Shown: piece after piece, positions 52,284 through 61,489 of the stretch | How positions within the stretch are numbered: the stretch's first letter is position 1 | How the letters are laid out: each line of letters begins with the position of its first letter | NCBI RefSeq assembly: GCF_019166065.1 | Contig: NZ_JAHTBN010000004.1 | Location: 186,001 to 250,000 of the forward strand | Source: Candidimonas humi | Lineage (GTDB): Bacteria > Pseudomonadota > Gammaproteobacteria > Burkholderiales > Burkholderiaceae_B | Length of the DNA: 64,000 nucleotides | Direction of reading: 5' to 3' | Notes under the pieces: generated by a model | The model's input: only the letters and a program-made list of their open reading frames with translations | What the model was told of the DNA's origin: nothing | Databases searched by the model: none | Made by a program: the position numbers and the translations under genes

Positions 52284-53306
52284 ATGCCCATGCCTGGCAA
52301 CAACAATATCGTCCTGAAGCGCATACGCGGGTTTCATGTCGGGGGGCGGCGCCGCGTCGTCACCGGCTTCGATACGCGGCCCAGGTCGCGCGTGCCGGGC
52401 GATGCCCCGGTCGCCGTCGACATGAACGGCGACCACATGATAGGGCAGCTCTACGCCACCGAATACCGGCAGGCCGATGCCCGCTTCGCTTTGCCCGTGC
52501 TGTTGTGGCACGGCGGCGGCCTGTCCGGGGCTTGCTGGGAAGATACGCCCGACGGCGGCGCGGGCTGGCTGGATTATTTCCTGCGCGGCGGTTTCGACGT
52601 GGTGGTCTCCGATGCGTTCGAACGGGGCCGGGCCTCCTTCCCGCCCTATCCGCAATTCCTGCCGCAGCCGCCCGAGCATCGGTCCCTGGGGGCCGTCTGG
52701 CATCATTTCCGCTTCGGCCCTGAAGGCAGCTATCCCGATCCGCTTACGCCCGAGTCGCTGCGGGCGCACGCATACGCGGGGCAGCAATTCCCGGTAGAGC
52801 ATCTCGAGCAGTTCGGCAGGCAGTTCGTTGCGCGCTGGGCGGGCACTGACGACTTCGCGCTGCAGGCCTATGCGGAATTGCTGAAGAAGGCCGGCCCTTG
52901 CGTGGTGATAGGCCACAGCCAGGGCGGCTCGTACGCGCTCGAGTGCGCCAGGCGCCATCCCGATCTGGTGCGCGCCGTGGTCGCGGTGGAGCCTGCCGCG
53001 GCGCCCGCGGATGAGCTTGCCTTGGACGGGGCGCGCATGGCCCCGCACCTGTTCATATGGGGCGACCGCATCGACGACAATCCGACGTGGGTGCGCTATC
53101 GCGCTGCGGCCGAGCGCTACGCGCAGCGTTTGCGGGATACGGGATTGCGGGCCGACGGGCTGCGCTTGCCCGAGCAGGGTGTGCGGGGCAACAGCCACAT
53201 GCTGATCATGGACCGCAACAACCAAGCCATCGCGGCGATGGTCGCGGCGTGGTTGCGGGAAGTCCTGCCGTCCAGCGCCGCGGGTGCGGCACCGCTTTCG
53301 GAGTGA
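52284..53306 (+). CDS. Alpha/beta hydrolase (esterase-like)
   Basis: 340 residues. The nucleophile elbow is GHSQGG near residue 208, the probable acid is in WGDRIDDN, and the final His in GNSHMLIMD near 310. It resembles a group of esterases of Alcaligenes relatives with a long N-terminal extension. Starts 37 bases after metF, on the same strand, but a metabolic link is not obvious. Substrate unknown. Confidence 0.78.
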   Translation: MPMPGNNNIVLKRIRGFHVGGRRRVVTGFDTRPRSRVPGDAPVAVDMNGDHMIGQLYATEYRQADARFALPVLLWHGGGLSGACWEDTPDGGAGWLDYFLRGGFDVVVSDAFERGRASFPPYPQFLPQPPEHRSLGAVWHHFRFGPEGSYPDPLTPESLRAHAYAGQQFPVEHLEQFGRQFVARWAGTDDFALQAYAELLKKAGPCVVIGHSQGGSYALECARRHPDLVRAVVAVEPAAAPADELALDGARMAPHLFIWGDRIDDNPTWVRYRAAAERYAQRLRDTGLRADGLRLPEQGVRGNSHMLIMDRNNQAIAAMVAAWLREVLPSSAAGAAPLSE

Positions 53307-53350
53307 AGGGCGCTGGGCGGCATCGAGCCCAGTGCACGGCATTGATCCCA

Positions 53351-53420
53351 GTGCGTTTTCGGCGCGGGTGTTTACGGCTGTCGAAACGCTGCGTCCAACA
53401 AGAGCCGGGGGCGAGCGCCG
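53351..53420 (-). repeat. Dispersed 3'-side repeat, weak copy R4
   Basis: Minus strand: CGCAGCGTTTCGACAGCCGTAAA, then CGCGCCGAAAACGCACTGG. It follows the R2 order (TGCAGTGCTTCGAAGGCTGTAAA ... CGAAAATACGCTAG) with many changes. It lies downstream of the fau stop (53454) in the fau orientation. Read as related, not proven. Confidence 0.35.
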
Positions 53421-53453
53421 CGGAAATTCAGCGAATATTCGCGCCCGACTGGC

Positions 53454-54086
53454 CTACTGGAGCACCGGGGCCGGCACGGGCCAGCCCTTGTCGGTGATTA
53501 TCGCGTCCAGCCGCACGTCGTGCGCGGCCGGCGCGTAGGGCTGGCTCGACAGGTCGCCGCAAGCCCATGCCACGCCTATGCTGGTGCAAGCGTGGCCCGC
53601 GGCCTTCAGTGCCGCCAGCGTGCGGTCGTAGTAGCCTTTGCCGTAGCCGACGCGGTCGCCCTGGCGGGTATAGCCCAGCGTGGGCACCAGGATCAAATCG
53701 GGCGCGGGCGCGAGTTCCGATTGCGGTTCGAGTATGCCGTACGCGCCTTCCTGCATGGGCGTGTCGGGCGTCCAGGCGCGGAATTCCAGAGGCGCGTCGC
53801 GGCGGGCCACCACCGGCAGCGACAGCGTCAGTTCTTCGTCCGCCGCCCATTGTCCCAGCAAGGGTTGCAGTTCGGGTTCTTCCGCCAGCGACCAGAAGGC
53901 CGCGATATGCCGCGGCGCCGGCCGGCCGGCCTCGCGCAGGCGCGCGCGCGTGGTCGCCAGCCAGGTATAGAGGCGGCCGCGTATCAGCAGGCCGCCGCGC
54001 TCGCGCGCTTCGGGGTCCATGGCTGCGCGGAGTTGTTTAAGTCGCGTCCGTAAAGCGACTGCGGTATCCTGTTGGCTGTTGTCCAT
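53454..54086 (-). CDS. fau: 5-formyltetrahydrofolate cyclo-ligase
   Basis: 210 residues. Rescues 5-formyl-THF to 5,10-methenyl-THF with ATP. The ATP-binding GYGKGYYDR near residue 150 and LILVPTLGYTRQGDRVG are hallmarks. Divergent from slt with only 27 bases between the ATGs, so the promoters must overlap coding DNA. Confidence 0.9.
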   Translation of the reverse strand: MDNSQQDTAVALRTRLKQLRAAMDPEARERGGLLIRGRLYTWLATTRARLREAGRPAPRHIAAFWSLAEEPELQPLLGQWAADEELTLSLPVVARRDAPLEFRAWTPDTPMQEGAYGILEPQSELAPAPDLILVPTLGYTRQGDRVGYGKGYYDRTLAALKAAGHACTSIGVAWACGDLSSQPYAPAAHDVRLDAIITDKGWPVPAPVLQ

Positions 54087-54113
54087 GTAGCGAGATGATC
54101 GGGGTTCGACCAG

Positions 54114-56219
54114 ATGTTATCCAGGCAATCGCAAAGGTACCAGAAAACCCTGAACCTTTCCCAGGCTGCCTTGCGCAAGCTGACGCGCAAAAGCTGGTGG
54201 CTCGTCGTGTCCGTAGGCCTGGCCGGCTGTGCCGGCGCCAAGCTGCCCGCCAATACCGCTGCGGCGGCGACGGTGCAGGCCGAGACCGCCGCCGATCCGG
54301 CGCCCGCGGCCGATCTCCCCTACACGCCGTTGCAGTTGCAGCCCGCGCCCGGTGTGCAACAGGCCGTGCTCGATGCGCGCGTGGCCATGCAGGGACGCCA
54401 ATGGGACCAGCTTGCCACGCTCATGCCGGCGGCCCAGGGCGATAAGCTGGTCGGCGACTATCCCACCTACTGGTACCTGCGCCAGCAATTGAAGGACCCC
54501 AACGCCGCCATGCCGGTTGCGGCGATCGACCAGTTCCTGGCCAACAGCCACGACCCCTACCTGGTCGACCAGCTCAAGGCCAACTGGATCGTGGCCGCCG
54601 CGCGCAAGGGCGACTATGCCATGGTCGAGCGCATCGGGCCGGTCAAGACCGGGGGCGCCCAGGTCGAGTGCGCGCGCCTGCAGGCCAAGGCGGTCGGCGG
54701 CAAGCCGGTGTCGGCCAGCGAGGCACTGGGGGTGTTCGCGTCCGGGCGCGAGTGCTGGTCGCTGCTGAATCTGCTGGTGGCTTCGAATGTCCTGGGCTGG
54801 CCGCAGCTCGAGCCCATGCTGCGCGACGCGCTCGAGATCAACCGCACGGGCGATGCCCAGAGGCTGGCCGACCAGTTGTTCCAGCCCGCCGAAATGGCGT
54901 CCTATCACGCCTTGATGAAGAATCCCCGGCATTGGCTCGCCAGGCAGTCCGAGCCCCGTTCGCGGGCCCAGACGGAACTGGTCATGCTGGCCCTCGGGCG
55001 GCTGGCGCGTTCCAGCGATCGCGATGCCGCCGCGGCCTATATCGAGCAGCATTGGGCGCACGCCTTGCCGGCCTCGGACCTGCAGTGGGTATGGGGCCAA
55101 TTCGGGCTGATGGCGGCGCTGGACGTGGACAGCTCGGCTTTGCGCTGGTATCGGCGTTCGGGCGATGCCCGCATGACCGATAACAACCACGCCTGGGAGG
55201 TGCGCACCGAGCTGCGGCAGGCGCGCATCGACTGGGGCCGCGTGCGCAAGGCCATAGACAAGATGTCCGCCAGCCAGCGCGCCGAGCCGGTCTGGACATA
55301 TTGGTACGGGCGCGCGCTGGCCGCCCAGGGCGACCGCGCCGGCGCCGCGGCGCGCTACCAGTCGATCGCCGCGGTGCTGGATTTCTACGGCCAGTTGGCC
55401 AACGAAGAATTGGGCCGCCCGATCGCCATCCCGCCTGCGCCGCCGCCGGTCACCGCCGCCGAACTGGCGCAGGCGCGCGCCGACGTGGGCCTGCGCAGGG
55501 GCGTGCGGCTGTTCCGCCTGGGCTGGCGTCCCGAAGCCGTGGCCGAATGGAATTTCACCCTGCGCGGCATGAGCGATCGCCAGTTGCTGGCCGCCGCCGA
55601 ACTGGCCCGGCACGAACAGATCTTCGACCGCGTGATCAACACGTCGCTCAAGACCACGCACGAAATCGACTTCCAGCAGCGCTTCATCGCGCCGTTCGAA
55701 GGCCGTGTAGCGGCCAAGGCGCGCCAGATCAATCTCGATCCAGCCTGGGTCTATGGCCTGATACGCCAGGAATCGCGCTTCATCACCGATGCGCGTTCCG
55801 CGGTGGGCGCCTCGGGGCTGATGCAATTGATGCCCTCCACTGCGCGCTGGGTGGCGCACAAGATCGGCATGGACAATTTCTCGCCCGCAGTGGTCAATGA
55901 TTTCGACACCAACACCATACTCGGCACCAACTATCTGAGCATGGTGCTGCAGAAGCTGGACGGTTCGCAATTGCTGGCCACGGCCGGCTACAACGCCGGG
56001 CCGCGGCGTCCGGTGCAGTGGCGCGCCAGTTTGCCGGGGCCGGTCGAGGGCGCGATCTTCGCCGAGACCATTCCCTTCACCGAGACGCGCCTGTACGTCA
56101 AGCACGTCATGTCCAACGCCACCTACTATGCCACCATGTTCAGCGGCCATCCGCAGTCGCTCAAGGCGCGCCTCGGCGTCGTTTCGCCCGAGCCCAACGC
56201 CAAGGTCGGCATGCCGTAG
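54114..56219 (+). CDS. slt: Soluble-type lytic murein transglycosylase (Slt)
   Basis: 701 residues. Cleaves glycan strands in the periplasm. N-terminal signal with a lipobox-like LAGC (Cys39), a superhelical TPR-like region, and a C-terminal catalytic domain with the Glu in [21 protein letters not shown] and AGYNAGP. The signal region has an unusually long n-part (about 28 residues before the hydrophobic run), which may mean a later start; no clear ATG is present. Upstream of cca by 65 bases. Confidence 0.9.
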   Translation: MLSRQSQRYQKTLNLSQAALRKLTRKSWWLVVSVGLAGCAGAKLPANTAAAATVQAETAADPAPAADLPYTPLQLQPAPGVQQAVLDARVAMQGRQWDQLATLMPAAQGDKLVGDYPTYWYLRQQLKDPNAAMPVAAIDQFLANSHDPYLVDQLKANWIVAAARKGDYAMVERIGPVKTGGAQVECARLQAKAVGGKPVSASEALGVFASGRECWSLLNLLVASNVLGWPQLEPMLRDALEINRTGDAQRLADQLFQPAEMASYHALMKNPRHWLARQSEPRSRAQTELVMLALGRLARSSDRDAAAAYIEQHWAHALPASDLQWVWGQFGLMAALDVDSSALRWYRRSGDARMTDNNHAWEVRTELRQARIDWGRVRKAIDKMSASQRAEPVWTYWYGRALAAQGDRAGAAARYQSIAAVLDFYGQLANEELGRPIAIPPAPPPVTAAELAQARADVGLRRGVRLFRLGWRPEAVAEWNFTLRGMSDRQLLAAAELARHEQIFDRVINTSLKTTHEIDFQQRFIAPFEGRVAAKARQINLDPAWVYGLIRQESRFITDARSAVGASGLMQLMPSTARWVAHKIGMDNFSPAVVNDFDTNTILGTNYLSMVLQKLDGSQLLATAGYNAGPRRPVQWRASLPGPVEGAIFAETIPFTETRLYVKHVMSNATYYATMFSGHPQSLKARLGVVSPEPNAKVGMP

Positions 56220-56284
56220 ATGCAGGTGAGCTTGAACGCGTTGCCTGGCCGTCCGGATATTCCACGCCGCGGGAGAGCCATAGC

Positions 56285-57460
56285 ATGAGCGAGTCTTTAC
56301 ACGGGAAGAATGCCGTGGCGCAAGAGGGCGGCCGCGCGGCCGTGCCCGCGCAGGCGGCGGCCGACCGTCATACGGCCGGCCTGGATGTCTATATCGTGGG
56401 AGGCGCGGTGCGCGACGCCTTGCTCGGCCTGCCGGCGGGCGATCGCGACTGGGTGGTGGTCGGCTCCACGCCCGAGGAAATGGCGACGCGCGGCTTTATT
56501 CCGGTCGGCGGCGATTTCCCGGTGTTCCTGCATCCCGACAGCAAAGAGGAATACGCGCTGGCGCGCACCGAACGCAAATCGGGACGCGGCTACAAGGGTT
56601 TCGTGTTCCATGCCGGCCGGGACGTCACGCTTGGCGAGGATCTGCGGCGGCGCGACCTGACGGTCAATGCCATCGCCCGCGCCGCCGATGGCCGGCTGGT
56701 CGATCCGCTGGACGGCCAGGCCGATCTGCGCGCCAGGGTGTTGCGGCATGTGGGCGATGCCTTCGTCGAGGACCCGGTGCGCTTGCTGCGCCTGGCGCGT
56801 TTCGCGGCGCGTTTCGACGATTTCACGGTAGCGCCCGAAACCATGGAACTGGCGCGCAGGCTGGTGCGCGACGGCGAGGTCGATGCCCTGGTGCCCGAAC
56901 GGGTCTGGAAGGAAATGGCCAAGGGGCTCGCGACGCAGCATCCTTCGCGCATGTTCGAAGTGCTCGAAGCCGCCACGGCCCTGCAACGGGTGCTGCCCGG
57001 GCTGGTCTTCGACGCAGAAGTGGCGCGCGGCGTCGACATCGCGGCGCGCGTCGGCCTGCCGGTGGCTGCGCGCTTCGCACTGCTGCTGCGCTGCTCGGCG
57101 CAGCCCGCCGAACTGGCGCGCCACGTCAAGGCGCCGGCGCATTGCGTGGATTGCGCGCGCCTGCTGCCCGTGGTGCTCGCCGCCGACGGCGGCGCGGCAC
57201 GGGCCCGCGGCCCGCAGGACTGGCTCGCGCTGATGGAACGATGCGATGCACTGCGCAAGCCGCAGCGTTTCATCGATCTGCTGGAGGCCGCCGCTTGTGT
57301 CGAGCTGGTCGACGTCGCGGCCTGGCGCGCCCGCCTGGATGCCGTGCAGGCGGTCGATGCGGGCAGCATAGCCAAGTCCAGCGGCCCGGATGCACGGCAG
57401 ATCCAGGCCGCGGTGCGGGCGGCGCGGCTGGCCGCGCTGGCCGATGCGGATACGGCCTGA
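56285..57460 (+). CDS. cca: CCA-adding tRNA nucleotidyltransferase
   Basis: Completes the tRNA 3' end. 391 residues. Class II head domain [10 protein letters not shown] with the metal aspartates in [17 protein letters not shown] and [19 protein letters not shown]. Shorter than the bifunctional E. coli enzyme; no HD phosphohydrolase domain was recognised. The ATG at 56285 is used though in-frame sequence extends back; the first 35 residues are not conserved. Confidence 0.9.
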   Translation: MSESLHGKNAVAQEGGRAAVPAQAAADRHTAGLDVYIVGGAVRDALLGLPAGDRDWVVVGSTPEEMATRGFIPVGGDFPVFLHPDSKEEYALARTERKSGRGYKGFVFHAGRDVTLGEDLRRRDLTVNAIARAADGRLVDPLDGQADLRARVLRHVGDAFVEDPVRLLRLARFAARFDDFTVAPETMELARRLVRDGEVDALVPERVWKEMAKGLATQHPSRMFEVLEAATALQRVLPGLVFDAEVARGVDIAARVGLPVAARFALLLRCSAQPAELARHVKAPAHCVDCARLLPVVLAADGGAARARGPQDWLALMERCDALRKPQRFIDLLEAAACVELVDVAAWRARLDAVQAVDAGSIAKSSGPDARQIQAAVRAARLAALADADTA

Positions 57461-57492
57461 GCTGAAAAATACTCTAACTGGAAAAATGCCAG

Positions 57493-57612
57493 GAGCAAGC
57501 CTGGCGCAAAGGCTTGCCGAGTTGTCGCATGCCTGCCGGGTTTGCTCGGCGCCGGCCAGGCGCGGCGCTACGAAGACTGTAAACCTCTGAACTCGTCCTG
57601 ACCGAAAATTCT
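57493..57612 (+). repeat. Dispersed 3'-side repeat, copy R3
   Basis: GAGCAAG, GGCGCAAAGG, GTCGCATGCC, then an insertion, then CGAAGACTGTAAACCTCTGA and CCGAAAATTCTCCAG. The blocks follow the R1 order. It starts 32 bases after the cca stop and is in cca orientation. A GAAAAATACTCTAAC at 57465-57479, before the repeat, resembles its tail. Confidence 0.5.
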
Positions 57613-57629
57613 CCAGGCCGGGGAAAGCC

Positions 57630-58925
57630 CTAGAGCCGGTGGCGGCGGTCGCCCGTGGCGAAGCCCGTCAATGGGTGTTCCAGGCCGCGCCCTACGGCCA
57701 GTACCTTGAACAGTTCGCCCATTTCCGTTTCCGAGACTAGCCGCTGCACCGGCGCCAGCGCGCCGGCGCGGCTCGCGGCGTCCAGGCCTTCCAGGCCTTC
57801 CAGGCCTTCCAGGCCGGCCAGCGCCCGCGGCAGCCCGGCATTGAGCAGGAAGCGCGATTGCGAGGTATAGCCCAGCACCTCCAGCCCGCCGTCCAGCGCC
57901 GCGTCGGCCATGGCGGTGAAATCCACATGCGCGGTGATGTCCTGCAGGCCCGCCAGGATAAGCGGCTCGGCGTGCGCGTGGTGGCGGAAATGACACATCA
58001 GCGTGCCGCCGGCGCGTTGCGGATGGTAGTACTCGTGCTGGGGAAATCCGTAGTCGATGAGGAGCGCCGCGCCGCGCCGCAGCCATTGCCCCATCTGCCT
58101 GACCCAGGCTTCGGCCTGCAGATTGATTTCGGATCGATAGCCGGGCAGGGGCGGCATGCGCTGCGCCACGATGTCGCGCAGTTCGGCCCGGGCCGGCCGT
58201 TCCAGGTAGACGAAGGGAGCGTCCGGTTCGTCGCTTGCGGCGGGGCCGACGCGGGCCGCCCGGCCGGCGCAGGCGAGCGACTGTTCGCGCGTCATGGTGT
58301 CGGTGTGGCCGGCCAGCGCGCTGACGCCCACCCCGATTTCATGCAGCTCGCCTTCGGCGTCCCAGCGGAACAAGGTGACCGGCATGGCGTCCAGCACCTC
58401 GTTGGCCAGTACGCAGCCTTCGAAGTTTTCGGGCAGTTCCTGCAGCCAGCTTACGCGCTTGCCGTAGCGGGCCAGCCTTTGTTCCTGGCGCTGGCGCAGT
58501 TCGGCGGAGATTTCGAGTATCTGGTATTGGACCGGCAGGCCTAGTTCGTCCAGGGCCTCGATGACCGAGGCGGCCAGGGCGCCGCTGCCGGCGCCGAATT
58601 CCAGGATGCGGTTCGATCCGCAGTCGCGCAGGATCTCGGCCGCCTGCATGGCCAGCGTGCGGCCGAATAGCGGCGTGAGCTCGGGGGCCGTGGCGAAGTC
58701 GCCCGTGGGCTTGTCGGAGCCGAATTTGGTGTTCCCGGCCGCGTAATAGCCCAGCCCCGGTTCGTAGAGCGCGAGCCGCATCCATTCGTCGAAAGGCAGG
58801 AAGCCCAGCGGTGCCTGTTCGATGTGCTGCAGCAGGGACTGCTGCACTGCCTGGTGGTGGCGCAAGGAATCGGCGTCCGGGACGGGCAGGCCGGAGGGAA
58901 CCGTGGGTTGGATTTCAGTCTTCAT
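57630..58925 (-). CDS. MidA/NDUFAF7-family SAM-dependent methyltransferase
   Basis: About 431 residues. SAM site LEFGAGSGALAASV near residue 109 and GDFATAPELTPLFG, LANEVLDAMPV, IDYGFPQHEYYH are family hallmarks. Mitochondrial relatives methylate a complex I subunit. In the DNA encoding GLEGLEGLEGLD near the C terminus a nine-base unit is repeated about three and a half times. The ATG at 58925 was preferred to a GTG three codons earlier; the gene overlaps the next gene by 11 bases. Confidence 0.9.
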   Translation of the reverse strand: MKTEIQPTVPSGLPVPDADSLRHHQAVQQSLLQHIEQAPLGFLPFDEWMRLALYEPGLGYYAAGNTKFGSDKPTGDFATAPELTPLFGRTLAMQAAEILRDCGSNRILEFGAGSGALAASVIEALDELGLPVQYQILEISAELRQRQEQRLARYGKRVSWLQELPENFEGCVLANEVLDAMPVTLFRWDAEGELHEIGVGVSALAGHTDTMTREQSLACAGRAARVGPAASDEPDAPFVYLERPARAELRDIVAQRMPPLPGYRSEINLQAEAWVRQMGQWLRRGAALLIDYGFPQHEYYHPQRAGGTLMCHFRHHAHAEPLILAGLQDITAHVDFTAMADAALDGGLEVLGYTSQSRFLLNAGLPRALAGLEGLEGLEGLDAASRAGALAPVQRLVSETEMGELFKVLAVGRGLEHPLTGFATGDRRHRL

Positions 58926-59103
58926 CGGCGGCACGAGGGGCGTCCGGGGTGCGGCGCAGTACGTATAGCGCGTGGCACATGGCGATCAGGAAGGAAAGCA
59001 GCAGCGCCACGCAGACGGCCACGATGAAGTTGCCCAGGGCGATCCATAGCGGGATGGAAAGCAGGGCGGCGAGCAGCAGCGGCTTGCGGGCGAGAAGTTT
59101 CAT
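58915..59103 (-). CDS. Small two-helix membrane protein
   Basis: 62 residues with two hydrophobic stretches (PLLLAALLSIPLWIALGNFIVAV and ALLLSFLIAMC) and a charged tail. It starts from ATG at 59103 and its stop overlaps the methyltransferase start, so it is likely its operon partner. No family recognised. Confidence 0.6.
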   Translation of the reverse strand: MKLLARKPLLLAALLSIPLWIALGNFIVAVCVALLLSFLIAMCHALYVLRRTPDAPRAADED

Positions 59104-59224
59104 GGGTGCTCGGGTGGGGCGGCCGCGGCGCGAAGGCGATGTCCGGCTGCGGCCCATGAAAGGAAAAGGGCCGCGCAGCGGCGCGGCCCTTCGATTTTAT
59201 CGCGTCGCCGCGCCTGGCCGTGGC

Positions 59225-60967
59225 TCAGGCGTGGCTGCGGCGCGCCGCCGGCTTGTAGCCGGGCTTCTTGCCGAAAGCGGGGCGCGGGCCGGCGGGCTTG
59301 CGCGCGGGGCGGCCTGCGGCATCGGCCCGGTGCGCCCGGTCGGGAGCGGGACGGGCAGGGCGATCGCCGAAAGCGGGGCGGGCGTCACGGTCGCGGGCAT
59401 AGCCTTCGCCGTGCCGTTCGCGGAAATCCGGCCGGGCGCCGCGGCCTTCGGCATGCCTGGGCGCGTCGCGCCAGGGGCGGTCCTCGCGTTCAGTGCGGGC
59501 GGCTGCCGGATAGGCTGCGCGTTCCGGCCGGCCCGAGCCGTTCCGGGGGTTTGCGTCCCGAGCGCCGCGGCCTGCGGCATGCCAGGGATTGTCTTCGCGC
59601 GGGCCGCGGCTGGCGCCTTGCCAGGGATTCGCTTCGCGTTCGTAGCGGCCGGCCGGCCGTGCGTCGGCCTGGCGGTCGGGACGGAAGCCGGGCGTGCGTT
59701 CGCCGTCCGGGCGCCGGGGCTTGTCGTAGCCGCGCGCCGGGCGCGAGTCACGGTCGCCATATCCGCCGCGGCCGGCGAATTTCTTGCCGGAACCCTTGCG
59801 GTCGCTATAGGTGGGGCGCGGCGCGGGCTGTTTCGGTTCCAGCCCGGGAATTACCTGCGGCGGGATGGCCTGGCCGATGAAATGCTCGATGCGGCGTATT
59901 TTGTGGCGCTCGGAATGCGTGGCCAGGGTATAGGCCAGGCCGCTGCGGCCGGCGCGGCCGGTGCGGCCGATGCGGTGCACATAGTCTTCGGCCTGCATGG
60001 GCAGGTCGAAATTGACGGCGTGGCTGATGCCTTGCACGTCGATGCCGCGGGCGGCCACGTCGGTGGCCACCAGGATGCGCAGCCGGCCTTTCTGCAGCAT
60101 GCCCAGCGTGCGGGTGCGCTGGCGCTGGTTCATGTCGCCGTGCAGCGCGGCGGCGGCAAAGCCCTGTTCGGCCAGGCGGTCGGCCAGGTCGTCGGCGCCG
60201 CGCTTGGTCGAGGTGAAGACGATGGCTTGTTCCATGCTGGCGTCGCGCAGCAAGTGGTCGAGCAGGCGCATCTTGTGGCTGCCGTCGTCTGCGTACAGCA
60301 GACTCTGGGTGATGCTGTCGTGGCGCTGCTTGGGACCGGAAATCTCGATGCGTTGCGGCTCGTTCATCATCTGCGCGGCCAGGCGGGCGACCGTGCCGTC
60401 CAGGGTGGCCGAGAACAGCAGCGTCTGGCGTTCCTGGGGCAGGCGTTCGATGATGCTTTCGATGTCTTCGATGAAGCCCATGTCCAGCATGCGGTCGGCT
60501 TCGTCCAGGACCAGCGTGTGCACCGTGGAAAGATTCACGCGGCGGGCCTGCAGGTGGTCGATGAGGCGGCCGGGCGTGGCCACCAATACGTCGACGCGGC
60601 GCGACAGCGCCTTGAGCTGCGCGCCGTAGGGCATGCCGCCGACCACGGTGGCGATGCGCAGGTCCTTGAGTTGGGAGCCATACTGGCGCGTGGCTTCGCT
60701 GACCTGCATGGCCAGTTCGCGCGTGGGCGCCAGCACCAGCACTTGCACGCCCGAGCCCTTGTTGGCGGGGCGCAGGGAAATGCGGTGCAGGGCCGGCAGC
60801 ATGAAGGCGGCGGTCTTGCCGCTGCCGGTCTGCGACGAGACCATGAGATCGTGCCCGGCCAGGGCCTTGGGTATGGCGGCGGCCTGCACCGAGGTGGGTT
60901 CGTCGAACCCGGCTTTGGATAGAGCGGACAAAAGTCCGGGCGCGAGGCCCAAGGCTTCGAAAGACAT
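59225..60967 (-). CDS. DEAD-box RNA helicase (RhlE-like) with long disordered tail
   Basis: 580 residues. The helicase core (about 1-375) has the Q motif, SQTGSGKTAAFMLP (I), PTRELA (Ia), VLDEADRMLDMG (II, DEAD), SAT (III) and HRIGRTGRAGR (VI). The C-terminal 200 residues are Arg/Gly/Asp/Ala-rich, with repeats like NPWxxAxRG, and should be disordered and RNA-binding. The ATG at 60967 has AAGGAA six bases before. A long leader is likely (see 61223-61228). Confidence 0.92.
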   Translation of the reverse strand: MSFEALGLAPGLLSALSKAGFDEPTSVQAAAIPKALAGHDLMVSSQTGSGKTAAFMLPALHRISLRPANKGSGVQVLVLAPTRELAMQVSEATRQYGSQLKDLRIATVVGGMPYGAQLKALSRRVDVLVATPGRLIDHLQARRVNLSTVHTLVLDEADRMLDMGFIEDIESIIERLPQERQTLLFSATLDGTVARLAAQMMNEPQRIEISGPKQRHDSITQSLLYADDGSHKMRLLDHLLRDASMEQAIVFTSTKRGADDLADRLAEQGFAAAALHGDMNQRQRTRTLGMLQKGRLRILVATDVAARGIDVQGISHAVNFDLPMQAEDYVHRIGRTGRAGRSGLAYTLATHSERHKIRRIEHFIGQAIPPQVIPGLEPKQPAPRPTYSDRKGSGKKFAGRGGYGDRDSRPARGYDKPRRPDGERTPGFRPDRQADARPAGRYEREANPWQGASRGPREDNPWHAAGRGARDANPRNGSGRPERAAYPAAARTEREDRPWRDAPRHAEGRGARPDFRERHGEGYARDRDARPAFGDRPARPAPDRAHRADAAGRPARKPAGPRPAFGKKPGYKPAARRSHA

Positions 60968-61027
60968 GCGTATTCCTTTGCCGCTGGCGCGGCGCATGGC
61001 CGGACGTCGGGAATATGTGCCGGCGCC

Positions 61028-61064
61028 GGTTGATTAGAGGAGCATCGTGCCGACCTAATCAACC
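61028..61064. promoter_or_regulatory. Perfect inverted repeat in the helicase leader
   Basis: GGTTGATTAG (61028-61037) and CTAATCAACC (61055-61064), ten base pairs, 17-base loop. It is 61 bases before the helicase ATG and within its predicted 5' leader. Could form an RNA stem or bind a protein. Confidence 0.5.
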
Positions 61065-61222
61065 TGGCATGCTGCGGTTGCGCACTGGGCGCAAATGGCG
61101 GCGAAAGGCTTGGGGGTCAGGGAGCGATGGCGTTCGACATGGGTGCTGACGAGTCAGTCAACTGCTGAGACACAGCCCGTGGCTGTAAAAAAATGTCGAC
61201 GCGATGATGTTGCAGTGCGCAA

Positions 61223-61228
61223 ATTATA
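61223..61228 (-). promoter_or_regulatory. -10 box for the helicase gene
   Basis: A perfect TATAAT on the minus strand in AT-rich DNA. The -35 is weak. It would give a leader of about 250 bases, long for this window. DEAD-box helicase mRNAs often have long regulated leaders (established for csdA/deaD). Confidence 0.45.
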
Positions 61229-61412
61229 GGCGGAAACAGGGACGAAAGGGAAGCGCGGCGTGCATATCGGCCTTATTTATCGTATTTGGACATGGCGGGC
61301 CGTTGCAGGGAAGAGACGCCAAGAGCCGGCTGCTGGCCGCAAGAGGGGCGGTTTCACGCTATCGATACGCCCTGGCCGATAGAATCATTTATTGTCCGCT
61401 AGGTGGAATCGA

Positions 61413-61443
61413 TTATCAATTTAACACGTTAACGAGTTATACT
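61413..61443 (+). promoter_or_regulatory. Promoter and palindrome of the second Bug gene
   Basis: TTATCA (61413-61418), 19 bases, TATACT (61438-61443). Inside the spacer lies TTAACACGTTAA (61421-61432), a short palindrome that could be an operator. The ATG follows about 45 bases later. Confidence 0.4.
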
Positions 61444-61489
61444 TTCTGCACCCTTTATCTTCATTCCAGACAGATCCGGAGACAAGACC

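Larger units (their letters stand above)
60968..61489. other. Gene-free stretch between helicase and second Bug gene
   Basis: 522 bases between divergent genes. It holds an inverted repeat (61028-61064), a small hairpin ACAGCC-CGT-GGCTGT followed by seven A bases (61172-61193 region), a minus-strand TATAAT (61223-61228) for the helicase and an AT-rich promoter region for the Bug gene (61390-61445). No gene of its own. Confidence 0.55.

Noticed and set aside
53307-53453. 6S RNA gene next to fau
   Set aside because: In E. coli ssrS lies just upstream of this gene, but here only 27 bases separate fau from slt and the 3' side shows no 6S-like long bulged hairpin.
57779-57815. Short tandem repeat as a CRISPR-like array
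   Set aside because: Units are nine bases with no spacers and lie within a coding gene.
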